A DNA stretch of 7,216 nucleotides from Clostridiales bacterium. GTDB taxonomy: Bacteria > Bacillota > Clostridia > Lachnospirales > Lachnospiraceae. Numbering within the stretch: the first letter of the stretch is position 1; the number at the start of each line of letters is the position of its first letter. The stretch is taken from positions 1-7,216 of the forward strand of contig JAJPYU010000224.1 of the NCBI GenBank assembly GCA_021204765.1, read 5' to 3'. Below the pieces are notes generated by a model. That model was given only the letters and a program-made list of their open reading frames with translations, had not been told where the DNA came from and searched no databases. This document shows, one piece after another, positions 1 to 5,397 of the stretch. The position numbers and the translations under genes were made by a program.

Positions 1-30
1 GTCAAAAAGCTGATGGATGCAATGAAGTGA
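1..30 (+). CDS. 3' end of an upstream gene (partial, tentative)
   Basis: The first 30 bases read in frame as VKKLMDAMK followed by a TGA stop at 28-30. The lysine-rich, helix-like tail is typical of a protein C-terminus, and a 66-nt non-coding gap with a good ribosome site for the next gene follows. Nine codons are too few to name a product. It could equally be chance, because a second frame (from base 3) is also open for a while. No clear terminator lies between it and pepT, so co-transcription with pepT is possible. Confidence 0.35.
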   Translation, partial: VKKLMDAMK

Positions 31-96
31 TAACTGAAATAGTACGAAAAAATATAGAAACATTTTTCAGGCAGCAATACACGAGGAGGCACTACA

Positions 97-1320
97 ATGA
101 AAAATTTACCTGTCGCAGAACGTTTTATGAGATACGCCCGCATCCTCACCCCCAGCCGGGAGGGGAGCGATACTTTCCCCAGCACCCACTGCCAGTTTGA
201 CCTGGCCAATGTGCTGGTGGATGAGATGAAAATGATGGGAATAAATGACGCCCGGGTGGACGCCCACTGCTATGTCTTCGGTTACATTCCTGCCACGGAG
301 GGCTGCGAGGCGGCTCCGGCGCTGGGATTTATCGCCCATATGGATACGGTGTCGGACTTTGCGGATCATGCGCCCTGCCCTATGGTCATCGAGGATTATG
401 ACGGGAATGATATAGAGCTTGGAGGGAGCGGCCGCGCCATAAAGGTTTCAGACTTCCCCCACCTGCCCTCCCTTAAAGGCAGAACCCTCATCACCACCGA
501 CGGCACCACGGTGCTGGGCGCCGACGACAAGGCCGGCGTGGCGGAGATAATGGCCATGGCGGATGAGCTCATCCACAGCGGGATTCCCCATGGGAAGATA
601 TGCATAGGATTCACCCCGGATGAGGAGATAGGTGCCGGCCCGGATCATTTTGACGTGGAGGGCTTCGGGGCCGACTATGCCTACACAGTGGACGGCGGCC
701 CGGAGGGCAGCATAGAATATGAGAATTTTAATGCGGCAGGAGCCATGTTCGAGGTACACGGCTTCAATGTTCACCCCGGCGACGCCAAGGACATCATGAT
801 AAACGCTGCTCTGGTGGCTATGGAGATAAACGGACTGCTCCCCGCAGGGGAGACGCCCCGTGATACAGAAGGCTATGAGGGCTTCTATCACCTGATCCGG
901 ATGGAGGGAGCCGTGGATACGGCCAGGCTCATTTATATAGTAAGGGATCACGATGCCGATATTTTCGAGGAGCGGATTAAGACCCTGCGCAGCATAGAAC
1001 GGCAGATAAATGAAAAATACGGCGAGGGAACGGTGAAGCTGCAGATGAAGGAGCAGTACCGCAATATGGCTGAGCAGATACGGAACTGCTTCCATCTGGT
1101 GGAGAATGCGAAAGCAGCTATAGAGGAGGCGGGACTTACCCCTTCTGTGGAGCCTATCCGGGGAGGCACAGACGGGGCACAGCTAAGCTTCATGGGACTT
1201 CCCTGCCCGAACCTGGGGACAGGGGGATACGCCGCCCACGGACCTTATGAGCATATCTCAGTAGAGGGCATGGAGAAGTGCGTCGAGATTCTTATAAATA
1301 TAATTCAGAAATATGCATGA
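97..1320 (+). CDS. pepT: Peptidase T (tripeptide aminopeptidase), M20B zinc peptidase
   Basis: This cytoplasmic metallo-aminopeptidase removes the N-terminal residue from tripeptides, finishing the breakdown of imported or internal peptides. At 407 residues it has the normal PepT length. Visible M20 residues are the metal ligand His81 and catalytic-shell Asp83 in AHMDT, the bridging Asp143 in GADDKAG, the general base Glu176 and ligand Glu177 in PDEEIG, Asp199 in YTVDGG, and His381 in AAHGPYE. The dimerisation lid includes HPGDAK (226-231) and the substrate-side motif RGGTDG (355-360). All catalytic positions are intact. The ATG at 97 is chosen because GAGGAGG (83-89) lies 7 nt upstream and the protein starts MKNLPVAERFMRYARI, like family members. 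It uses many ATA isoleucine codons, unlike the binding-protein gene downstream. Its stop codon lies in the first arm of the repeat element that follows. No strong promoter is visible in the 66 nt upstream. Confidence 0.97.
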   Translation: MKNLPVAERFMRYARILTPSREGSDTFPSTHCQFDLANVLVDEMKMMGINDARVDAHCYVFGYIPATEGCEAAPALGFIAHMDTVSDFADHAPCPMVIEDYDGNDIELGGSGRAIKVSDFPHLPSLKGRTLITTDGTTVLGADDKAGVAEIMAMADELIHSGIPHGKICIGFTPDEEIGAGPDHFDVEGFGADYAYTVDGGPEGSIEYENFNAAGAMFEVHGFNVHPGDAKDIMINAALVAMEINGLLPAGETPRDTEGYEGFYHLIRMEGAVDTARLIYIVRDHDADIFEERIKTLRSIERQINEKYGEGTVKLQMKEQYRNMAEQIRNCFHLVENAKAAIEEAGLTPSVEPIRGGTDGAQLSFMGLPCPNLGTGGYAAHGPYEHISVEGMEKCVEILINIIQKYA

Positions 1321-1470
1321 TGATACCAGGGTCAAATAGACCCGGAATGGATGCTTGCATCCAATTACGGGTATACTTGGTCTCCGCTGCCGCTCCGGTC
1401 GGTTGCAAACACGAGTGCCACCGGCACTCAGCAACCCGTGGTATCATCTTATTTAACCCCGGTATCATCA
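1318..1470. repeat. Nested inverted-repeat element (REP/MITE-like palindromic repeat)
   Basis: Seen directly: an outer arm at 1318-1338 is complementary to 1450-1470 at 19 of 21 positions. The same left arm (1319-1332, GATGATACCAGGGT) also pairs with 1434-1448 with a single bulged base, because GGTATCATC occurs twice (1440-1448 and 1461-1469). Inside are hairpin CCCG 1341-1344 / CGGG 1368-1371 capped by TGGATG-CTTG-CATCCA (1348-1363), and hairpin GGTTGC 1401-1406 / GCAACC 1431-1436 enclosing the perfect GAGTGCC-ACC-GGCACTC (1413-1429). No convincing protein is encoded. The compact multi-hairpin layout with matching ends fits a non-autonomous palindromic repeat, here with an extra inverted copy of its left end (1450-1470). 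A structured RNA or a read-through pepT terminator is the alternative. There is no transposase in the window. Confidence 0.7.
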
Positions 1471-1504
1471 AATCTGGCTTTTTTCTGAATACTATAAAAA
1501 AATG

Positions 1505-1532
1505 TTGTATTTTTATTCTGCTGTGGTAAAAT
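1505..1532 (+). promoter_or_regulatory. Candidate promoter for the first ABC module
   Basis: TTGTAT (1505-1510) and TAAAAT (1527-1532) are separated by 16 nt, and TGG directly before the -10 gives an extended -10 (TGnTAAAAT). This is a good sigma-A match and lies about 95 nt upstream of the binding-protein start. A perfect TATAAT also occurs at 1558-1563 but has no matching -35 at a proper distance. Confidence 0.6.
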
Positions 1533-1545
1533 ATCAAAGTTGCGG

Positions 1546-1585
1546 CGGGTCTTTGCGTATAATCCCACATATACGCATCTGCCCG
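1546..1585 (+). promoter_or_regulatory. Interrupted inverted repeat in the leader of the binding-protein gene
   Basis: TGCGTAT (1554-1560) and ATACGCA (1571-1577) are perfect complements separated by 10 nt, flanked by a second complementary pair, CGGG 1546-1549 and CCCG 1582-1585. The left arm overlaps a perfect TATAAT (1558-1563). It could be an operator for a dimeric repressor or a hairpin in the 5' leader RNA. It has no U-run, so it is not a terminator. The regulator is unknown. Confidence 0.45.
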
Positions 1586-1627
1586 AGCCATACATATTTC
1601 TTTTAGAGAGAAAGAGAGGTAAATCAC

Positions 1628-2443
1628 ATGAAGAAGAATATTAAGAGAATTATCGCGCTTGTGGCAGTGGCCGCCATGGTCCTGTCCCTTGCAGCCTGCG
1701 GTTCCAGCAGCAGTAGCAGCAGTGACGCATCTGATACAGGCAGTGCCGACGCTGAGGCTTCCGGGACTTCCTCCGACAGCGATGTACTGATCATGGCTAC
1801 CAACGCAGCCTTCCCTCCTTATGAGTACTACGAGGGCGAGGATATCGTCGGTATCGATGTGGAGATCGCACAGGCCATCGCTGACAGCCTGGGCATGACT
1901 CTTCAGGTCGAGGATATGGATTTCTCATCCATCCTGGTAGCCGTACAGAGCGGCAAGGCTGACATGGGTGTGGCCGGCATGACCGTCACAGATGAGAGGC
2001 TTGAGAATGTCAATTTCTCCGACAGCTACGCCACAGGTGTGCAGGTCATCATCGTTCCCGAGGATTCCGACATCACCGGTCCCGATGATTTAGAGGGAAA
2101 GAAGATCGGAGTGCAGGAGTCCACTACCGGGCATATCTACTGCGAGGATGAATTCGGCACCAGCAACGTCACGCCTTACACCACCGGTGCAGGCGCTGTC
2201 GAGGCTCTTAAGAACGGCAAGGTGGACTGCGTGGTCATAGATAACGAGCCCGCCAAGGCATATGTAGAGGCCAACGAGGGCTTAAAGATCCTGGATACCG
2301 AGTATGTCACAGAGGATTACGCCATCGCCATCGCCAAGGAGAACACCGAGCTTCTGGACGAGGTCAACGAGTGCATCGAGTCAATGAAGGACGATGGCTC
2401 CCTTCAGGCTATCCTGGACAAGTACATCAACGCCGATGACTGA
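1628..2443 (+). CDS. Amino acid ABC transporter substrate-binding lipoprotein (SBP_bac_3 family)
   Basis: This surface lipoprotein would capture an amino acid outside the membrane and hand it to the permease encoded next. The 271-residue product has a basic N-terminus and hydrophobic core (1-20), lipobox LAAC with the lipidated Cys24, a Ser/Asp/Ala-rich tether (about 25-51, with seven consecutive Ser), and a two-lobed type II binding domain (about 53-271). The family signature GIDVEIAQAIADSLG starts at Gly75. Expected ligand contacts are present: Arg124 in MTVTDER for the alpha-carboxylate, Thr119, and Asp205 in VIDN for the alpha-amino group. This supports an alpha-amino acid ligand, but side-chain specificity cannot be read. 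AGAGAGG (1613-1619) sits 8 nt before the ATG. Isoleucine is almost always ATC, which suggests high expression. A strong terminator follows, so this gene is likely transcribed more than its permease and ATPase partners. Confidence 0.94.
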   Translation: MKKNIKRIIALVAVAAMVLSLAACGSSSSSSSDASDTGSADAEASGTSSDSDVLIMATNAAFPPYEYYEGEDIVGIDVEIAQAIADSLGMTLQVEDMDFSSILVAVQSGKADMGVAGMTVTDERLENVNFSDSYATGVQVIIVPEDSDITGPDDLEGKKIGVQESTTGHIYCEDEFGTSNVTPYTTGAGAVEALKNGKVDCVVIDNEPAKAYVEANEGLKILDTEYVTEDYAIAIAKENTELLDEVNECIESMKDDGSLQAILDKYINADD

Positions 2444-2474
2444 AGCATTTTTGCATAAAATCTCAAAAGTCTTT

Positions 2475-2511
2475 AAAAGGGGAAATCTGTTAGTGCAGAT
2501 TTCCCCTTTTT
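2475..2511 (+). terminator. Intrinsic terminator after the first binding-protein gene
   Basis: A perfect 15-bp stem (2475-2489 with 2496-2510) has a 6-nt loop. The right arm runs CAGATTTCCCC into a U-run at 2507-2511. The A-run on the left side pairs with the U-run, so it may work in both directions. It lies 31 nt past the stop and inside the ABC module, before the permease, so it should reduce rather than abolish downstream transcription. Confidence 0.9.
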
Positions 2512-2538
2512 GTGGTAAACTATAAAAATACGGAGAAA

Positions 2539-2569
2539 TACCCACAGGGTACGATGTCCGTGGTATAAT
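2539..2569 (+). promoter_or_regulatory. Candidate extended -10 promoter with palindrome, upstream of the permease
   Basis: TGG followed by a perfect TATAAT (2564-2569) forms an extended -10, 24 nt before the permease ATG. There is no TTGACA-like -35; that position holds the palindrome TACCC-ACA-GGGTA (2539-2551). A wider pair, ACGGA 2530-2534 and TCCGT 2557-2561, encloses it. This would let permease and ATPase be expressed independently of the binding protein, and the palindrome is a candidate regulator site. A weaker GTGGTAAACT occurs at 2512-2521. Confidence 0.55.
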
Positions 2570-2592
2570 AATAATCACAGGGAGAAAAAATT

Positions 2593-3378
2593 ATGAATGG
2601 TCTGCCAAACATCCCGCTCATCGCCGCGGCGGATTCATCCTGGCTGGATGTCCACCCGAGGATGGCGAAGATGGTCTCAAGTTTTATCCAGACATTTATC
2701 ACTGAGGACCGCTGGAAATTATTTGTCAAAGGGTTGGGAATCACCCTGGAGGTGGCGATCCTGGCTCTGATCATCGGTATCGTCATCGGTATCATCATTG
2801 CCATTATCCGCACGGTTCACGATCAGCAGAGAAGCAAAAAGAAAGGAGTCGGCCATGCCATCTTAAATGTGGCCAATCTCATCTGCCGCCTGTACCTGGC
2901 GGTGATCAGGGGCACACCTATGATGGTCCAGCTGTTGATCATGTATTTCGTGGTCTTCGCCTCATCCACCAATGCGGTAATGGTGGCGGTCATAGCTTTC
3001 GGAATCAACTCAGGTGCCTACGTGGCCGAGATAGTCCGAAGCGGTATCATGTCCGTGGATCAGGGACAGATGGAGGCCGCCCGTTCCCTGGGGCTGCCCT
3101 ACGGCAAGTCCATGCGCTACATCATTATTCCCCAGGCTATCAAGAACATCCTTCCCGCCCTGGGAAATGAGATGATCACCCTGCTGAAGGATACTTCCCT
3201 GGTCAGCGTCATCGGACTGCGCGACCTGACCAAGACGGCCATGAATGTCCAGGGCCGCACCTATCAGGCCTTCATGCCCTTTATCGGCATCGCCGTGGTG
3301 TACCTGGTCATCGTGCTGATCATCGCCAAGATACTTGGTGTGGTAGAAAGGAGGATGAGAGCAAGTGATATACGTTAA
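2593..3378 (+). CDS. Polar amino acid ABC transporter permease (HisM/GlnP type)
   Basis: This integral membrane subunit forms the translocation path, probably as a homodimer since the module has one permease gene. Of 261 residues, hydrophobic spans are visible at about 51-73, 112-124, 128-147, 186-206 and 229-250. YLAVIRGTPMMVQL (101-114) is the hallmark of amino acid permeases of this class. The cytoplasmic EAA coupling loop, which contacts the ATPase, begins at Glu161 (EAARSLGLPYG) and ends near GNE (191-193), followed by LLKDTSL (197-203). The N-terminus has about 45 residues before the first span, longer than the permease at 6407. The ATG at 2593 is kept because AGGGAG (2579-2584) lies 8 nt upstream and the later in-frame Met codons have no spaced ribosome site. 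The 3' end overlaps the ATPase gene by 14 nt, indicating tight co-expression. Confidence 0.95.
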   Translation: MNGLPNIPLIAAADSSWLDVHPRMAKMVSSFIQTFITEDRWKLFVKGLGITLEVAILALIIGIVIGIIIAIIRTVHDQQRSKKKGVGHAILNVANLICRLYLAVIRGTPMMVQLLIMYFVVFASSTNAVMVAVIAFGINSGAYVAEIVRSGIMSVDQGQMEAARSLGLPYGKSMRYIIIPQAIKNILPALGNEMITLLKDTSLVSVIGLRDLTKTAMNVQGRTYQAFMPFIGIAVVYLVIVLIIAKILGVVERRMRASDIR

Positions 3379-4087
3379 TGATCTGGTGAAAAGTTTCGGT
3401 GACCACGTGGTCTTAAACGGTATAACAGAGCATATTGAAAAGGGCGAAAAGGTCTGCATCATCGGCCCTTCCGGTTCCGGGAAGTCCACTTTCCTGCGCT
3501 GCCTAAACCGCCTGGAGGAGCCCACCAGCGGACAGATCATTTTCGAGGGCGAGGACATTACCTCCCCAAAGGCTGATATAGATAAGATACGCCGGAAAAT
3601 GGGCATGGTGTTCCAGCAGTTTAACCTCTTCCCCCACATAAAGGTCATAGAGAATATCAAGCTGGCCCCCATGAAGCTGGGCATAATGAATGAGAAGGAA
3701 GCCGAGGAGAGGGCCAGGGAGCTCCTGGAGAGAGTCGGCCTGCCTGACAAGGCGGATGCCTTTCCCAAACAGCTCTCCGGCGGGCAGCAGCAGAGGATAG
3801 CCATAGCCAGGGCCCTGGCCATGAATCCGGACGTCATGCTTTTCGATGAGCCTACATCGGCTCTTGATCCGGAGCTGGTGGGTGAGGTGCTGGAGCTGAT
3901 GAAGGAGCTGGCCGATGAGGGAATGACCATGGTAGTGGTGACCCATGAGATGGGCTTTGCCAGGGAGGTGGCCACCAGGGTAATGTTCGTGGACGGCGGC
4001 ATCATCGCCGAGCAGAACAACCCGAAGGATTTCTTTGGCAATCCCCGGAACCCCAGGCTCTGCGATTTCCTGTCAAAGGTACTGTGA
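3365..4087 (+). CDS. Amino acid ABC transporter ATP-binding protein (GlnQ/HisP type), GTG start
   Basis: This is the cytoplasmic ATPase that powers the permease. The 240-residue length is standard for the GlnQ/HisP class. Motifs in order are Walker A GPSGSGKST (34-42, Lys40), Q-loop Gln84 in VFQQFNLFPH, ABC signature LSGGQQQR (137-144), Walker B VMLFDEP (157-163) with catalytic Glu162, D-loop SALD (165-168) and switch His194 in VTHEMG. All are intact, so it should be active. The start is GTG at 3365, inside the 3' end of the permease gene, with AAAGGAGG (3347-3354) 10 nt upstream; the reading MIYVNDLVKSFG is the usual N-terminal beta-strand of the family. The 14-nt overlap fits translational coupling. 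It uses more ATA isoleucine codons than the binding-protein gene. No clear terminator follows, so transcripts may run on toward argC. Confidence 0.97.
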   Translation: MIYVNDLVKSFGDHVVLNGITEHIEKGEKVCIIGPSGSGKSTFLRCLNRLEEPTSGQIIFEGEDITSPKADIDKIRRKMGMVFQQFNLFPHIKVIENIKLAPMKLGIMNEKEAEERARELLERVGLPDKADAFPKQLSGGQQQRIAIARALAMNPDVMLFDEPTSALDPELVGEVLELMKELADEGMTMVVVTHEMGFAREVATRVMFVDGGIIAEQNNPKDFFGNPRNPRLCDFLSKVL

Positions 4088-4095
4088 TAATATTT

Positions 4096-4122
4096 TTGAT
4101 AAAGATGATTAAAGCTTATTAT
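4096..4122 (+). promoter_or_regulatory. Weak candidate promoter upstream of argC
   Basis: TTGATA (4096-4101) and TATTAT (4117-4122) are 15 nt apart, a little short of optimal. It falls just after the ATPase stop in AT-rich DNA and about 120 nt before argC, so argC may have its own transcript. The short spacing makes this uncertain. Confidence 0.3.
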
Positions 4123-4188
4123 TCACTCTCGCACCAGGAACACCGGCTGCCGGTATGGGAAGAAAACGTAAACTAAGCTATTAAAACG

Positions 4189-4217
4189 ATTCGCAGGCAG
4201 CGGTATTGCCTGCGAAT
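4189..4217 (+). promoter_or_regulatory. Strong hairpin in the argC leader
   Basis: ATTCGCAGGCA (4189-4199) and TGCCTGCGAAT (4207-4217) form a perfect 11-bp stem with a 7-nt loop, 26 nt before the argC ATG. Only two T residues follow, so it is not a standard terminator. A smaller palindrome, ACCGG-CTG-CCGGT, lies at 4142-4154. The rest of 4088-4243 shows nothing coding. The hairpin may influence argC translation or mRNA stability. I see no T-box signature. Confidence 0.6.
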
Positions 4218-4243
4218 TTGCTCAGGAGAACAAGGTATTATAT

Positions 4244-5194
4244 ATGGAAAAGAAAAAGATTTTTATCGACGGCAGCGAGGGCACCACGGGCCTTCGTATA
4301 TATGAGCGCTTTGGGGGCAGGGATGACGTGGAGTTGCTTCATATCCCCTCTGAATTGAGAAAGGATCCGGAGACCATAAAGCAGTTTATGCACGACTCGG
4401 ACGTGACTTTCCTCTGCCTGCCGGATGCGGCGGCAAGGGAGGCAGTGGAGCTGGCCGAGGGCGAGGACGTCATCCTCATCGATACCTCCACGGCTCACCG
4501 CACTTTAGCCGGTTGGGCCTATGGTTATCCGGAGCTCTCCCCGGCGCACCGGGAGGCCATACGTACAGGCAGACGCATAGCCGTCCCCGGCTGCCATGCC
4601 ACGGGCTTTATCACCCTGGTCTATCCCCTCATCGCGGCGGGCATCATGCCTGCGGATTACCCGGCAGCCTGCTTTTCCCTCACCGGCTACAGCGGCGGCG
4701 GGAAGAAGATGATAGCCGAGTATGAGGGCGACGGACGCAATGCGGAGCTTGACTCTCCCCGCCAGTACGGCCTTACACAGATGCACAAGCATTTAAAAGA
4801 GATGAAAGCTATCACCGGACTTGCCCGGGAGCCCCTTTTTTCCCCAATAGTGGCGGACTACTACAGCGGAATGCTGGTCTCCGTGCCGGTCTATACCGGC
4901 CTCTTAAACGGCAGTCAGACCCCGGACGCTGTCCGTGAAGCCTACGCACAGCATTTTGCAGGGGAACCCCTGATCAGGGTCATGCCCGCGGGCGCAGAAG
5001 AGTCCGGCCGCAATTTCCTTGGCAGCAATAATCTCTCAGGCTATGACGGCCTGGAGATCTTTGTCACCGGAAATGATGAGCGCGTCATCCTCTCCGCACG
5101 TTTTGATAATCTGGGCAAGGGAGCGTCAGGAGCCGCCATGCAATGCATGAATATAGCTCTTGGATATAAAGAGACGCTGGGATTAAATCTGTAG
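4244..5194 (+). CDS. argC: N-acetyl-gamma-glutamyl-phosphate reductase, short (type 2) form
   Basis: ArgC reduces N-acetylglutamyl-5-phosphate to N-acetylglutamate 5-semialdehyde with NADPH, the third step of arginine/ornithine synthesis, in the cytoplasm. The N-terminal nucleotide-binding loop reads DGSEGTTGLR (Gly10, Gly13, Gly16). The catalytic cysteine is Cys117 in AVPGCHATG, and the histidine pair MHKHLKE (180-186) is the expected active-site region. DNLGKGASGAAMQCMN (288-303) is the C-terminal cofactor/dimer motif. At 316 residues it matches the short type 2 form rather than the roughly 345-residue type 1. The ribosome site is ambiguous: AGGAGA (4224-4229) is 14 nt away and AAGG (4232-4235) is 8 nt away. 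No other arginine gene (argJ, argB, argD) is visible in the window; it stands alone between two amino acid transporters. Confidence 0.95.
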   Translation: MEKKKIFIDGSEGTTGLRIYERFGGRDDVELLHIPSELRKDPETIKQFMHDSDVTFLCLPDAAAREAVELAEGEDVILIDTSTAHRTLAGWAYGYPELSPAHREAIRTGRRIAVPGCHATGFITLVYPLIAAGIMPADYPAACFSLTGYSGGGKKMIAEYEGDGRNAELDSPRQYGLTQMHKHLKEMKAITGLAREPLFSPIVADYYSGMLVSVPVYTGLLNGSQTPDAVREAYAQHFAGEPLIRVMPAGAEESGRNFLGSNNLSGYDGLEIFVTGNDERVILSARFDNLGKGASGAAMQCMNIALGYKETLGLNL

Positions 5195-5228
5195 CGTAGG
5201 CGGTGCGAACGTGGGGAAATAATTTATG

Positions 5229-5247
5229 GGAAAACTTCAGGTTTTCC
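5229..5247 (+). other. Small hairpin after argC
   Basis: GGAAAAC (5229-5235) and GTTTTCC (5241-5247) form a perfect 7-bp stem with a TTCAG loop, 34 nt past the argC stop. No immediate U-run follows; the nearest T-run is about 10 nt later. It may protect the argC mRNA 3' end or act as a weak terminator ahead of the stronger one at 5281. Confidence 0.5.
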
Positions 5248-5280
5248 GACTACTTCATTTTTACATGGGCGTCAAAAAAC

Positions 5281-5319
5281 CGGATATTGTTCTAAAAAAA
5301 GAACAATATCCGTATTTTT
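5281..5319 (+). terminator. Intrinsic terminator between argC and the second ABC module
   Basis: A perfect 12-bp stem, CGGATATTGTTC (5281-5292) with GAACAATATCCG (5301-5312), has an 8-nt A-rich loop and is followed by TATTTTT (5313-5319). An A-run (5274-5279) precedes it, so it could also stop transcription from the other strand. It separates argC from the second transporter module, which therefore needs its own promoter in 5313-5384. Confidence 0.88.
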
Positions 5320-5338
5320 CACCCCTTTACTTTAGTGT

Positions 5339-5354
5339 GCTACCATGCTACCAT
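5339..5354 (+). repeat. 8-bp tandem repeat upstream of the second binding-protein gene
   Basis: GCTACCAT occurs twice head to tail (5339-5346, 5347-5354). It lies between the terminator and the ribosome site, where the promoter of this module must be. No good -35/-10 pair is obvious here; TGTTATCGC (5354-5362) is a poor extended -10. The repeat could be a paired regulator site or chance. Confidence 0.4.
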
Positions 5355-5397
5355 GTTATCGCTCTAACAAAGAAGCACAGAAAGAGAGGGAAAAGAC

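Noticed and set aside
46..69. Weak hairpin GAAAAAAT...ATTTTTC as a terminator before pepT
   Set aside because: Almost all A-T pairs with no GC-rich stem; unlikely to terminate.
448..1095. Minus-strand open frame (215 codons) opposite pepT
   Set aside because: It is a shadow of pepT with no ribosome site or recognisable motif.
1278..1529. Plus-strand open frame of 83 codons across the repeat element
   Set aside because: It runs from inside pepT through the inverted repeats with no ribosome site; the nucleotide structure explains this region better.
3010..4041. Long minus-strand open frame (343 codons) opposite permease and ATPase
   Set aside because: It lies opposite two intact, motif-complete genes, has a low-complexity Ser/Met/Pro-rich translation, and shows no domain I recognise.
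4096..4130. Possible ArgR (ARG box) site upstream of argC
   Set aside because: TGAAT-like half on the minus strand only; the second half-site does not match, so the call would be forced.
4088..4243. T-box or amino acid riboswitch before argC
   Set aside because: No T-box sequence (such as GGNACCGCG), no terminator/antiterminator pair, and the leader is short.
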